DNA from: a bacterium
GTDB lineage: Bacteria; Pseudomonadota; Alphaproteobacteria; Rhizobiales; JAKIUO01
Direction: 5' to 3'
Assembly (NCBI GenBank): GCA_024228495.1
Contig: JAAETJ010000754.1
Coordinates: 1 to 51,460, forward strand
DNA: 51,460 nt
Shown: positions 16,561-26,576 of the stretch, one piece after another
Layout of the letters: each line of letters begins with the position of its first letter
How positions within the stretch are numbered: position 1 is the stretch's first letter
The notes under the pieces: generated by a model
Databases searched by the model: none
Seen by the model: only the letters and a program-made list of their open reading frames with translations
Told to the model about the DNA's origin: nothing
Position numbers and translations under genes: made by a program

Positions 16561-17207
16561 CCTGTCGCGACCGTTTGACCACAACTCACCCCTGTACCAC
16601 CCAGTCCACAATAACCATTGGGGTTCTTTGCCAGATATTGCTGGTGATAATCTTCCGCAAAGTAAAATTCTGCCGCTTCAATCACTTCGGTGGTGATGGG
16701 GTCGAAACCCGCATCCGCCAGACGTTGTTGATAGCTTGCAAGCAAGGCTTTGGCCTGCTCGTTTTGTTCGCTCGCACAGGTATAAATTCCTGATCTATAT
16801 TGCGTGCCGCGATCATTGCCCTGGCGCATGCCCTGGGTTGGATTATGGGCTTCGAAAAAAGCCACCAACAGGGACTTATACTCGAGCACAGTCGGGTCAA
16901 ATATCACCTGCACCACTTCATTATGACCGGTTTTGCCGCTGCACACTTCTTGATAGGTAGGGTTGGGGGTTGAGCCTGCTGTATAGCCAACGGCGGTGCT
17001 ATATATGCCAGGTAATTGCCAAAAAACTTTTTCCGCGCCCCAGAAGCAGCCCAGTCCGAATATGGCGAATTGCGCGCCTTGTGGATATGGACCCTTGAGA
17101 GCCGTGCCGAGCACAAAATGATTATCAGCGGTTTCGATTGACTGGTCGCGCCCCGGTAAAGTTTTGTTCGCAGGGGGTATTTCGGGTTTTTTTGACATGA
17201 AAAACAT
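16554..17207 (-). CDS. msrA: Peptide methionine (S)-S-oxide reductase MsrA
   Basis: MsrA repairs oxidised methionine in proteins, using thioredoxin. The catalytic GCFWG motif has Cys54, preceded by ...AIFGL. GYTGG-like VGYTAGSTPNPTYQEV, GHNEVVQVIFDP and the C-terminal GYCGLGGTGVSC, with a likely recycling Cys, are all present. The N-terminal 40 residues have no export signal and resemble the longer MsrA type. The last eight residues (GQTVATGE) lie at the edge of the transposase remnant and may be a replaced tail. A second start at the fourth codon (Met) is possible. Confidence 0.93.
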   Translation of the reverse strand: MFFMSKKPEIPPANKTLPGRDQSIETADNHFVLGTALKGPYPQGAQFAIFGLGCFWGAEKVFWQLPGIYSTAVGYTAGSTPNPTYQEVCSGKTGHNEVVQVIFDPTVLEYKSLLVAFFEAHNPTQGMRQGNDRGTQYRSGIYTCASEQNEQAKALLASYQQRLADAGFDPITTEVIEAAEFYFAEDYHQQYLAKNPNGYCGLGGTGVSCGQTVATGE

Positions 17208-17470
17208 CGTTTTGGACCTTCCGACTATAATTTATGGCCAGCGCGCTACCTGCGCTTAAGTGGCTCACTCCTTCATTTAAGGGCACGACAGGCTTTTATA
17301 AAGGGGATAATTAGGGTAGAGAGATGCGTTTACGGGTCTTTGAACCTGGATCTTGGCCCAGTCGAATAATCATTTCGATTGGGTTTTAACTTTGGAAAAC
17401 TACTGCTGGCCGCGATCAAGGGCCAAATCTCTGCTAATTTTTGGCCCATTTTTGAAAGACGAGAAGACAA

Positions 17471-19291
17471 ATGAAACTGCGCAATATCGCCATTATCGCT
17501 CATGTTGACCATGGTAAGACTTCGTTGATTGACGAGCTTTTGAAACAGACCGGCACGTTTCGCGAGAACGAGCGCGTCGATGAGCGCGCCATGGACAGTA
17601 ATGATCTGGAACGCGAGCGGGGCATCACCATCCTTGCCAAGGTGACGAGCCTTGAATGGAATGATACGCGCATCAATATTGTTGATACGCCGGGCCATGC
17701 CGATTTTGGTGGCGAAGTTGAGCGTATTTTGCATATGGTCGATGGAGTGATTGTGCTGGTGGATGCCGCTGAAGGTCCTATGCCGCAAACAAAATTTGTG
17801 GTCGCCAAAGCTTTCAAGCTTGGTTTGAAACCGATTGTTGCCATCAACAAAATCGACAAGTCAGATGAGCGCCATGCCGCCGTTGTCGATGAAGTATTTG
17901 ATCTGTTCGCTGCCCTGGACGCTGACGAAGATCAGCTAGATTTCCCCATTCTTTATGGGTCCGCCAAAGAAGGCTGGATGGCAACTGAACCAGAGGGACC
18001 CAAAACGGATATGGCGCCCTTGTTTGATCTGGTGCTCAAGCATGTACCAGCGCCAACCATTGAAGAGGGGCGGTTTCGTTTTCTCGCCACCACTATTCAG
18101 GCCGATCCTTATCTGGGACGCTTGTTGACGGGGCGCATTTCCAGTGGCGAGATTTCTTCCAAAATGTCGATCAAGGCGCTGGATATGGATGGCAATCTGG
18201 TGGAGACCGGGCGTATATCAAAAGTGCTGGCTTTTCGGGGTCTGGAGCGTACGCCTGTCGAAGATGCCAGGGCTGGTGACATCGTGTCGATTGCTGGACT
18301 GACCAAAGCCAATGTGGCCGATACCTTGTGCGACCCACAGGTTGATGAACCGCTGATGGCCCAGCCTATTGATCCACCGACCCTTTCGATGACCTTCCGC
18401 GTAAATGATGGTCCCTATGCCGGGCAGGAAGGCAGCAAGGTACAGAGCCGGGTCATTCGTGATCGCCTTTTAAAAGAGGCCGAGGGCAATGTGGCGCTGA
18501 AAATTGCTGATACGGATGAGGCCGACAGTTTTGAAGTCTCTGGTCGCGGTGAGCTGCAACTGGCGATCCTCATAGAGACCATGCGCCGCGAAGGGTTTGA
18601 GCTGACCGTGTCGCGTCCCCGCGTTGTGTTTCGCAAGGATGACCACGGCAAGCTCACCGAACCTGTCGAAGAAGTAACGATCGATGTGGATGAAGAATTT
18701 TCCGGTAATGTCGTGCAGGCCGTCGCCGAGCGCAAGGGCGAAATGCTGGAAATGAAATCGTCAGGCGTCGGTCAGCAAAGGCTGGTATTTCATGTTCCGA
18801 CACGTGGACTGATTGGCTATAATGGAGAGCTCATGACCGATACCAGGGGTACTGCTATCATGAACCGGGTATTTCATGATTACGTACCGCACAAGGGACC
18901 TATCCGTGGTCGTCATCCTGGCGTGCTGATTTCCAATGGCCAGGGTGTTGCGGTGGCCTTCGCTTTGTTCAATCTTGAAGAACGTGGTCCGATGATGATC
19001 AAGCCGCAAGACAAAGTCTATGAGGGCATGATTATTGGCGAACACACCAGAGGCAATGATCTTATTGTCAACGTTATGAAGGGCAAGCAGCTCACCAATA
19101 TGCGAGCCTCGGGCAAGGATGATGCGATCAAGTTGACGACGCCGTTGGCGATGACTTTGGAAAAATCCCTAGCCTATATCAATGATGACGAACTGGTGGA
19201 AATTACCCCGGACAATATCCGCATCCGTAAACGCCATTTAGATCCTAACGATCGCAAACGAGCCGTACGCGCCTCCGTCAAAGAGGCGTAG
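17471..19291 (+). CDS. typA: Ribosome-associated GTPase TypA/BipA
   Basis: TypA is a translational GTPase that binds the 70S ribosome and helps assembly and stress adaptation. The G1 motif is AHVDHGKTSL (residues 10-19). The effector region includes ERGITI, the G3 motif VDTPGHADFGGE and the G4 motif INKIDKSD. EF-G-like domains III and V follow, then the TypA-specific C-terminal domain (GLIGYNGELMTDTRG...). The 606-residue length is typical. The gene stands alone, with no operon partners on its strand. Confidence 0.97.
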   Translation: MKLRNIAIIAHVDHGKTSLIDELLKQTGTFRENERVDERAMDSNDLERERGITILAKVTSLEWNDTRINIVDTPGHADFGGEVERILHMVDGVIVLVDAAEGPMPQTKFVVAKAFKLGLKPIVAINKIDKSDERHAAVVDEVFDLFAALDADEDQLDFPILYGSAKEGWMATEPEGPKTDMAPLFDLVLKHVPAPTIEEGRFRFLATTIQADPYLGRLLTGRISSGEISSKMSIKALDMDGNLVETGRISKVLAFRGLERTPVEDARAGDIVSIAGLTKANVADTLCDPQVDEPLMAQPIDPPTLSMTFRVNDGPYAGQEGSKVQSRVIRDRLLKEAEGNVALKIADTDEADSFEVSGRGELQLAILIETMRREGFELTVSRPRVVFRKDDHGKLTEPVEEVTIDVDEEFSGNVVQAVAERKGEMLEMKSSGVGQQRLVFHVPTRGLIGYNGELMTDTRGTAIMNRVFHDYVPHKGPIRGRHPGVLISNGQGVAVAFALFNLEERGPMMIKPQDKVYEGMIIGEHTRGNDLIVNVMKGKQLTNMRASGKDDAIKLTTPLAMTLEKSLAYINDDELVEITPDNIRIRKRHLDPNDRKRAVRASVKEA

Positions 19292-19319
19292 GCTCCGATG
19301 CTTCGAACCTCTCCAAAAA

Positions 19320-19451
19320 CGTCATTCCCGATCAGGCGGGAAACCAGACATCTATGGATGCCGCGTGGGACGGTCGGGCGAGTATTTTTACATTTTCTGA
19401 CATAAGTGTATGCTGATGGTCGCTTGATTTCTTGCCTGCGCGGGAATGACG
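19320..19451. repeat. Dispersed repeat with CGTCATTCCCG / CGGGAATGACG ends
   Basis: The typA-hydrolase gap is bounded by CGTCATTCCCG (19320-19330) and its reverse complement CGGGAATGACG (19441-19451). The 131-base unit is of the kind found as small mobile or palindromic repeats in many proteobacterial genomes. A related GTCATCCCCGGA hairpin lies at 31597-31631. The right arm enters the 5' end of the hydrolase frame. Confidence 0.6.
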
Positions 19452-19466
19452 GAGCGAGGGGGCAGC

Positions 19467-20291
19467 ATGAAAACAATGACCGTCAATGATTTGAGAGTTA
19501 CTTACCTCGATGAAGGACCGCGAGATGGTGAGGCGGTAATCCTGGCTCATTGTTCCAATGCGTCGAGCCGCGAATGGGCTTCGCTTATGCCGCTGCTGGT
19601 CGAAGAGGGATATCGTGTACTGGCGGCAGATTTTTGTGGCTATGGGCGATCCGACCCGTGGCCGGACAATCGCCCCTTTAATGCCGATGCCGATGCCAAT
19701 ATTCTAAAAGCCCTTGTTGATCTGGCAGCCGGTCCGGTTCATTTCGTTGGTCACTCTCATGGTGGCGCGGTGACTCTGGAGGTGGCGCGTCATTTGCCAG
19801 CTGTGCTTAAAAGCGCCACCCTTATCGAGCCGGTCGTTTTTCAGCTTTTGCATGAGACGGGGCACCCGCAATGGTCGGTGGTCACGAAAATGGCCAGGCG
19901 AGTACAAGACGCTGTTGATCTCGGCGAGCATCGATCTGCGGCCTATATTTTCACAAGCTTTTGGATCGGCCGCTTAAAATGGTTTTTATTGCCGCAGCGG
20001 CACAAGCTGGCCATTACCAGTACCATGAAAAAAGTCGTGCTTGATTTCGAGCTCGTCGATCTGGCCCATCGCACCCCGGAACATTATGCGAGCATAACAG
20101 CGCCCGTTCAATTGATCATCGGCACGCGCACCAGAGCGCCGGCACTTGCAGTTGGTCAGCTATTGCTTGATGTTTTGCCAAATGTCGATCTGACATCAAT
20201 CAAGGCGGGGCATATGAGCCCGTTTACACACCAGAAACAGATCAATGATTTGGTTGTTGCTCACCTGCAAACTGTTTCATCTGCACGATAA
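19467..20291 (+). CDS. Alpha/beta hydrolase of unknown substrate
   Basis: The 274-residue product has the alpha/beta hydrolase fold. The oxyanion-side segment is VILAHCSNASSREW, where family members often have HG. The nucleophile elbow is GHSHGG (Ser97), and the likely catalytic His is in AGHMSPF near the C-terminus. No signal peptide is present. An ATG at 19446 lies within the flanking repeat, so the ATG at 19467, after GAGCGAGGGGG, is chosen. It stands between typA and sucA with no obvious operon partner. The substrate cannot be read from sequence. Confidence 0.8.
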   Translation: MKTMTVNDLRVTYLDEGPRDGEAVILAHCSNASSREWASLMPLLVEEGYRVLAADFCGYGRSDPWPDNRPFNADADANILKALVDLAAGPVHFVGHSHGGAVTLEVARHLPAVLKSATLIEPVVFQLLHETGHPQWSVVTKMARRVQDAVDLGEHRSAAYIFTSFWIGRLKWFLLPQRHKLAITSTMKKVVLDFELVDLAHRTPEHYASITAPVQLIIGTRTRAPALAVGQLLLDVLPNVDLTSIKAGHMSPFTHQKQINDLVVAHLQTVSSAR

Positions 20292-20409
20292 TAAATACCC
20301 ACAAGAAAAGATGGTAAATTAGGACTTGTATCTGGTATTATGAGTGTTACCTTGTTAAGCAATGTGAGACAAATAGCCGCTGGATATTCAACCAACAAGG
20401 CCAGGTCCA

Positions 20410-23379
20410 ATGACGCGAAGCAAGCAAAACGAAATCTTTGCACGCACCTCCTTTCTCCATGGCGCCAACGCGCCCTATATCGAAGACCTCCATGCCAAAT
20501 ACAAGATCAATCCCAGTTCTGTTGAAGAGGGCTGGCAGCGCTTTTTTTCAGAACTTCGTGATCAGCCCAATGAGGTGCGCAGGGAAGCCAGTGGTGCTTC
20601 CTGGCAGCGAGGTAATTGGCCGATCCACACCAATGGCGACCTTACAGCCGCGTTTGATGGCAATTGGCAGGGCCTTGAAAAGTGCATTGAAAATGGCATT
20701 GCTGAAAAAGCCCAAATCTATGGGGCACAGCTATCGGATGCGCTGATTGTTCAGCATCGCCGCCAGACCGTGCGGGCGCTGGAACTGATCCGCTCCTATC
20801 GTATTCTTGGGCATCTGATCGCCGATCTTGATCCGCTTGGCCTGATGGACCGTATGGAACATCCTGAATTGCAGCCTGAATATCACGGCTTCACGGAAGC
20901 TGATAAGGGCACGATGATTTTCCTTGATGGCGAGCTTGGTATGGAGACAGCAACGCTTGGCGAAATTATTGCACTTTTGCGTCATACCTATTGCCGCCAT
21001 GTGGGCTTTGAATTTACCCATGTAACAAATCCTGGACAGCGCCGCTGGCTGCGTCAGCGTATTGAGGGTTATGAAAACGAGATTTCCTTCACCGCTGAAG
21101 GCAAGGTCGCGATCTTGAAGAAGATATTAGAGGCGGAGACCTTCGAGCGTTTTCTTGATCTCAAATATACTGGCACCAAACGCTTTGGTCTGGATGGTGG
21201 CGAAAGTCTGGTACCCGCCATGGAGCAGGTCATCAAGCGTGGCGGCCAGCTTGGCATCAGAGAAATCGTCATTGGCATGCCGCATCGTGGCCGTTTGAAT
21301 GTGCTGGCAAATGTCATGCATAAACCCCAAAAGATAATTTTCCATGAGTTCATGGGTGGCTCGTCACTACCGGAAGAATTTGCGGGTTCCGGCGATGTGA
21401 AATATCATCTAGGTGCTTCCAGCGACCGCCAGTTCGACGAAAATAATGTGCATTTGTCCCTGTCGGCCAACCCCTCTCATCTTGAAGCGGTTGATCCCGT
21501 CGTGCTGGGCAAGGTGCGTGCCAAGCAGGACCAGATTGGCGATGATCGGCGCGTTGAAGTGCTGCCGCTTTTGTTGCATGGGGATGCGGCATTTGCCGGG
21601 CAAGGTATTGTATCGGAATGTTTCGGCATGTCAAAATTGCGAGGTCACCAAACTGGTGGATCCCTGCATTTCATTGTCAATAATCAGATTGGTTTTACCA
21701 CAACGCCAGACTTTGCGCGTTCCAGCTCTTACCCGTCGAGCGTAGCCAAAATGGTCGGAGCGCCAATCTTTCATGTCAATGGCGATGACCCTGAAGCGGT
21801 GGTGCATATGGCGCGGGTGGCGACCGAGTTTCGGCAATTGTTCCATAAGCCTGTGGTGCTGGATATTTTTTGCTATCGTCGTCATGGTCACAATGAAGCG
21901 GATGAGCCGTTTTTCACCCAGCCAAAAATGTATCAAACTATTCGCCATCACCCGATGGTCGGAGAAATATATTCGAGAAAACTCATTGATGAGGGTTCTG
22001 TCAGCCCCGATGATGTGGAAAAACTCAAGCGCTCGATCCGCAAAGACCTTGATGATGAGTTTGAAGCGGGGAAGAGCTATAAGCCAAAGAGCGCTGACTG
22101 GTTGGCTGGCAAATGGCGCGGCATGACCTTGACCCGCTCGGATGCGGCCTGTCGTGGCCAAACCGGTGTCAGCATGAAGCGTTTGCGCCGAATTGGCAGC
22201 TCGTTGACCAGCATGCCTGACAATCTTAATGTTCACAAAACTCTTGCACGCATTATCAAACGCCGCGCCCAGATGATTGAAACTGGTGACGGAATTGATT
22301 GGGCGATGGCCGAGGGATTGGCTTTCGGCACGCTGCTCGACGAAGGCTTTCCAGTGCGTCTATCAGGACAGGATGTGGAGCGAGGCACGTTTTCCCATCG
22401 CCATGCTGTCATTAATGATCAGGGAAATGAGTGCAAATATATTCCGCTCAATCATATCGGTGCCAATGACAAAGGTGGCAAGTCGGCCAGTATCGAGATC
22501 GTCAATTCGCTATTGTCGGAATATGCGGTGCTTGGATTTGAATATGGCTACTCCGTCACCGACCCAAATGTACTGACCTTGTGGGAAGCCCAATTTGGGG
22601 ATTTTGCCAATGGTGCGCAGATCATGTTTGATCAGTTTTTGTCCGCTGGCGAGCGCAAATGGATGCGCATGTCGGGGCTGGTCTGTCTGTTGCCGCATGG
22701 CTATGAGGGGCAGGGGCCAGAGCATAGTTCAGCGCGGTTAGAGCGTTTCTTGCAAATGAGCGCGGAAGAAAACTGGCAGGTCGCCAATTGCACCACACCC
22801 GCCAACTATTTCCATATTTTGAGACGTCAAATTCATCGCAAGTTTCGTAAGCCGTTGATCTTGATGACTCCCAAAAGTCTGCTGCGGCACAAACTGGCGA
22901 CTTCCAAACTAAAAGAGATGGGGCCCAAATCGACCTTCCATCGTATCTTGTGGGATGACGCGCAGCATGACCCGCAAAACAATATCAAGCTGGTGGCTGA
23001 TCGCAAAATCCGCCGCGTCGTGCTGTGCTCGGGCAAGGTCTATTTCGACCTCCTCGAAGAGCGTAACGAGCGCCAGCTCAATGATATTTTGCTTCTGCGT
23101 CTTGAGCAGCTCTACCCGTTTCCCGCCAAGGCACTGATCAAGGAAATAGAAAATTTTTCTAATGCCGAGATTGTCTGGTGTCAGGAAGAGCCGCAAAACA
23201 TGGGAGGTTGGTCCTATATTCAGCCAGGCATCGAGTGGGTGCTGGATCACCTCAACGCCAAATTCAAACGCCCGCGTTATGTGGGGCGTGCCGCATCGGC
23301 AGCAACAGCAACGGGGCTCATGAAACGGCATCAGGAAGAGCGTAAAAACTTTATTGATGAGGCATTGACGATTGATTGA
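20410..23379 (+). CDS. sucA: 2-oxoglutarate dehydrogenase E1 component
   Basis: This thiamine diphosphate enzyme decarboxylates 2-oxoglutarate and passes succinyl to the lipoyl group of SucB. The 989-residue product shows the family N-terminal segment (SFLHGANAPYIEDLHAKY). GMPHRGRLNVLANV and HLGASSDR follow, then the ThDP region (NNQIGFTT, IFHVNGDDPEAV, YRRHGHNEADEP). The transketolase-like C-terminal domain includes LLPHGYEGQGPEHSSARLER. The length and order match bacterial SucA. It leads the set sucA-sucB-lpd. Confidence 0.97.
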   Translation: MTRSKQNEIFARTSFLHGANAPYIEDLHAKYKINPSSVEEGWQRFFSELRDQPNEVRREASGASWQRGNWPIHTNGDLTAAFDGNWQGLEKCIENGIAEKAQIYGAQLSDALIVQHRRQTVRALELIRSYRILGHLIADLDPLGLMDRMEHPELQPEYHGFTEADKGTMIFLDGELGMETATLGEIIALLRHTYCRHVGFEFTHVTNPGQRRWLRQRIEGYENEISFTAEGKVAILKKILEAETFERFLDLKYTGTKRFGLDGGESLVPAMEQVIKRGGQLGIREIVIGMPHRGRLNVLANVMHKPQKIIFHEFMGGSSLPEEFAGSGDVKYHLGASSDRQFDENNVHLSLSANPSHLEAVDPVVLGKVRAKQDQIGDDRRVEVLPLLLHGDAAFAGQGIVSECFGMSKLRGHQTGGSLHFIVNNQIGFTTTPDFARSSSYPSSVAKMVGAPIFHVNGDDPEAVVHMARVATEFRQLFHKPVVLDIFCYRRHGHNEADEPFFTQPKMYQTIRHHPMVGEIYSRKLIDEGSVSPDDVEKLKRSIRKDLDDEFEAGKSYKPKSADWLAGKWRGMTLTRSDAACRGQTGVSMKRLRRIGSSLTSMPDNLNVHKTLARIIKRRAQMIETGDGIDWAMAEGLAFGTLLDEGFPVRLSGQDVERGTFSHRHAVINDQGNECKYIPLNHIGANDKGGKSASIEIVNSLLSEYAVLGFEYGYSVTDPNVLTLWEAQFGDFANGAQIMFDQFLSAGERKWMRMSGLVCLLPHGYEGQGPEHSSARLERFLQMSAEENWQVANCTTPANYFHILRRQIHRKFRKPLILMTPKSLLRHKLATSKLKEMGPKSTFHRILWDDAQHDPQNNIKLVADRKIRRVVLCSGKVYFDLLEERNERQLNDILLLRLEQLYPFPAKALIKEIENFSNAEIVWCQEEPQNMGGWSYIQPGIEWVLDHLNAKFKRPRYVGRAASAATATGLMKRHQEERKNFIDEALTID

Positions 23380-23486
23380 GCGGCTTGGAAAAAATGATGT
23401 CTTCCCGGCGTAGGCCCGGGTGACATATTGGTTTTAGTCGATAGAAGATTAATCTATCTGGATGAGATAAACTAAAGGAAAGACAC

Positions 23487-24743
23487 ATGGCAGTTGAAAT
23501 TCTGGTGCCAGCCCTGGGCGAGTCAGTGACAGAGGCAACGGTGGGGCAATGGCTAAAAAAAGAAGGTGAAGCGATCAATGCTGACGAACCGCTTGTTGAG
23601 CTTGAAACCGACAAGGTGACCATAGAAGTGCCAGCACCATCGGCTGGCACTCTGTCGGAGATTTCCGTCAACGAAGGCGATACGGTGGAAATCGGCGCGG
23701 TTCTGGGAGCCATTATTGAAGGGCGAGGTGCTGCCAAAGCTGCATCTATCAGTGAGGCTCCGCAATCGGTTGCCGCCGTTTCGTCGAGTCAGATGACGCC
23801 AAGCCCGTCGGCTGGCAAATTGATGGCCGAACGCGGTGTTTCAGCTGATGCCGTAGAGGGATCAGGCCGCCGTGGTCAGATCTTGAAGGAAGATGTGTTG
23901 CGGGTCATCGAAGGGGGGGGCTCTTCCAGTCCAGCACCTGCTCCTTCTAGTTCTCTCGCGGCTGCTCAGCCAAGCGCTGATCCAATACTGACCTCCGCGC
24001 CGGTGGCGGCCCCGCCTGCTGCTGTTGCGCCAAGAACAGATACGCCCCAGGAAGAACGCGTACGCATGACCCGTTTGCGTCAGACCATTGCGCGGCGCCT
24101 GAAAGATGCACAAAATACCGCGGCTATTCTCACCACCTTCAATGATGTGGACATGTCGGCGGTTATGGATCTGCGCAATGAATATAAAGATCTGTTTTTT
24201 AAAAAACACGGCGTCAAACTCGGTTTTATGGGCTTCTTTGTGAAAGCCGTGATTACAGCCTTGCAAGAAATTCCGGAGATCAATGCCGAGATTGATGGCA
24301 CCGACCTCATTTATAAAAATTATTATCATGTGGGGGTTGCGGTTGGTACTCCCGGCGGATTAGTGGTGCCGGTTGTGCGCGATGCGGACCGGTTGAGCCT
24401 TGCTGGCGTGGAAAGCACTATCTCTGACCTTGCTGTCAAAGCACGCGATGGCAAGCTCTCCATGGATGATATGACGGGGGGTACATTCACCATCAGTAAT
24501 GGCGGTGTTTATGGATCACTGATGTCAACGCCGATCCTTAATGCACCGCAATCTGGTGTGCTCGGCATGCATAAGATCGAAAAGCGCGCTGTTGTGGTCG
24601 ACGGTGAGATAACCATCCGCTCCATGATGTATCTGGCGCTCTCTTATGATCATCGCATTGTCGATGGCAAACAGGCCGTGACCTTCCTTGTGCGGGTCAA
24701 GGAGAATATCGAAGATCCCAAACGCATGATTTTGGAATTGTAA
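23487..24743 (+). CDS. sucB: Dihydrolipoyllysine succinyltransferase (E2 of 2-oxoglutarate dehydrogenase)
   Basis: SucB transfers succinyl from the lipoyl arm to CoA. Residues 1-76 form one lipoyl domain with the modified Lys43 in [10 protein letters not shown] Pro/Ala/Ser-rich linker and a peripheral subunit-binding domain (about 108-140, [12 protein letters not shown]) follow. The catalytic domain ends with [13 protein letters not shown], which carries the active-site His and Asp. 418 residues. It lies 107 bases after sucA and 43 before lpd. Confidence 0.96.
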   Translation: MAVEILVPALGESVTEATVGQWLKKEGEAINADEPLVELETDKVTIEVPAPSAGTLSEISVNEGDTVEIGAVLGAIIEGRGAAKAASISEAPQSVAAVSSSQMTPSPSAGKLMAERGVSADAVEGSGRRGQILKEDVLRVIEGGGSSSPAPAPSSSLAAAQPSADPILTSAPVAAPPAAVAPRTDTPQEERVRMTRLRQTIARRLKDAQNTAAILTTFNDVDMSAVMDLRNEYKDLFFKKHGVKLGFMGFFVKAVITALQEIPEINAEIDGTDLIYKNYYHVGVAVGTPGGLVVPVVRDADRLSLAGVESTISDLAVKARDGKLSMDDMTGGTFTISNGGVYGSLMSTPILNAPQSGVLGMHKIEKRAVVVDGEITIRSMMYLALSYDHRIVDGKQAVTFLVRVKENIEDPKRMILEL

Positions 24744-24786
24744 TTTTTGCAAGCAGTTGAAAGCTTAATAGAAGCGGAATGATGTG

Positions 24787-26205
24787 ATGAGCGAATTTGA
24801 TATTGTTGTTATTGGCACGGGGCCTGGCGGCTATGTGTGTGCGATCCGTGCCGCGCAGCTAGGTTTGAGTGTGGCTGTGGTTGAAAAACGCACTGACGGT
24901 ACGAAGGTGAACCATGGCGGCACTTGTCTCAATGTCGGGTGTATTCCCTCCAAAGCTTTGCTGCATGCCTCCGAAAAATTCCATGAAACGTCGAGCGGTA
25001 TTGCCGAGATGGGCATCAAGGTCACTAAACCAAAGCTAGATCTTGCGAGTATGCAGGCCTTTAAGGATCAAGGCGTTAAGGGCAATGTGGATGGTATTGA
25101 TTTTCTGTTCAAGAAAAACAAGATCACCGTTTTTGCTGGCACGGGCGTGATTACCGGCAAGGGCGCGCTGGAAGTCATCGATGCCAAGGGCAAGAAAACA
25201 GCTCTGGCGGCCAAGAATATCATCATTGCGACAGGATCAATCCCGGCCTCTCTGTCATGCATCGAGGCGGATGAAAAACAGATCGTCACCTCGACAGGGG
25301 CGCTGGCACTTAAAAAGGTTCCTGGCCATCTCGTCATCATTGGTGGGGGCGTCATTGGCTTGGAACTTGGCTCCGTTTGGCGGCGGCTTGGCGCACAAGT
25401 GACGGTGATTGAATATATGGACCAGATTCTGCCCGGCATGGACTCAGATGTGGTCAAGCAGTTTCAACGCAGTCTCAAAAAACAGGGCTTTGCATTCAAA
25501 TTATCGAGTGAGGTTGTGTCCGTCGAAAAATCCGGGCGCAAGCAAAAGGTCACGCTGGAAGCGGTCAAAAACCAGGAGCAATCGGAAATTGAAGCAGATG
25601 TGGTTTTAGTGGCGATTGGCCGGATCCCCTATACGCAAGATCTGGGTCTGGAAGATCTGGGCGTCAAGAAAGATAATCGCGGCCGCATCGATGTGGATGA
25701 TCACTATCAGACCAATGTGGCTGGCATCTATGCGATTGGCGATGTGATCAAGGGGCAGATGCTGGCTCACAAGGCCGAAGATGAGGGTATTGCGCTCGCC
25801 GAATATCTAGCCGGGCAGCAGCCCCATGTCAATTATGACGTTATCCCCGGGGTGGTTTATACGCAGCCTGAAATCGCCACGGTGGGCGCCACCGAAGATA
25901 GCCTGAAAGAGCAGGGCATCGAATATAAAGTTGGCAAGTTTCCCTTTATGGCCAATGGTCGTGCTCGTGTCAGTCATGGCACGGAAGGCTTTGTGAAACT
26001 GCTGGCAGATGCCACAACAGATCGCGTACTTGGCGTGCATATCGTTGGTAGCAATGCCTCAGAAATGATTGGCGAAGCCGCCGTGTTAATGGAATTTGGC
26101 GGTTCTGCTGAAGATCTGGCCCGTACTTGCCATGCTCACCCAACCCTTTCAGAAGCTATCAAGGAGGCGGCCCTCGCCAGTGATGGGCGGGCTATTCATA
26201 TTTAG
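24787..26205 (+). CDS. lpd: Dihydrolipoyl dehydrogenase (E3)
   Basis: This FAD enzyme reoxidises the dihydrolipoyl group of SucB with NAD+. The FAD-binding GTGPGGYV is at residues 10-17. The redox disulfide is Cys47-Cys52 (GGTCLNVGC). The NAD-binding motif is GGGVIGLELGSV, and the C-terminal active-site His-Glu pair is in HAHPTLSEA. A GTG at 24784 is in frame, but the ATG at 24787 is natural. Position after sucA-sucB shows it is the E3 of this complex. Confidence 0.96.
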   Translation: MSEFDIVVIGTGPGGYVCAIRAAQLGLSVAVVEKRTDGTKVNHGGTCLNVGCIPSKALLHASEKFHETSSGIAEMGIKVTKPKLDLASMQAFKDQGVKGNVDGIDFLFKKNKITVFAGTGVITGKGALEVIDAKGKKTALAAKNIIIATGSIPASLSCIEADEKQIVTSTGALALKKVPGHLVIIGGGVIGLELGSVWRRLGAQVTVIEYMDQILPGMDSDVVKQFQRSLKKQGFAFKLSSEVVSVEKSGRKQKVTLEAVKNQEQSEIEADVVLVAIGRIPYTQDLGLEDLGVKKDNRGRIDVDDHYQTNVAGIYAIGDVIKGQMLAHKAEDEGIALAEYLAGQQPHVNYDVIPGVVYTQPEIATVGATEDSLKEQGIEYKVGKFPFMANGRARVSHGTEGFVKLLADATTDRVLGVHIVGSNASEMIGEAAVLMEFGGSAEDLARTCHAHPTLSEAIKEAALASDGRAIHI

Positions 26206-26576
26206 CGAGACCTCAGAAAACTATCATAATGGAAACCCGTGTCCTTTAGGCGTAGTCAGAGTTCAAAGGCCACGCCTGTTGAACGATCCAAATGCTACTC
26301 GTGAGCTGATGCGTCCCCCGCAACATCAGCAGAGGAGTTGCAAATGAGCGGCTTCAGAAAACTATCATATTCGATATAGCACTGTCAGTACCACATTTTC
26401 TGGGTCTTCAAGTATCGGTTTCGTGTTTTAAGTAGCGTGCGTTTTTGACGAGAGCTGAGCAGATCTGACCTGCGTGCAGTTGGCAAAAATCAAGCAAACA
26501 ATTGCAGGAGTGGAAGACAAGAAATTGATGAAGCCATTCACGCGATGCTCGACAAGCTGCCTGGAAGTGAAATAAA
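26206..26576. other. lpd to GH10 intergenic region with a 16-bp direct repeat
   Basis: No convincing gene is present. TCAGAAAACTATCATA occurs twice, at 26213-26228 and 26354-26369, 141 bases apart. Just before 26580 a short open frame (RQEIDEAIHAMLDKLPG, then SEIN and a stop) looks protein-like and could be the tail of a lost gene. I cannot identify it. Confidence 0.4.
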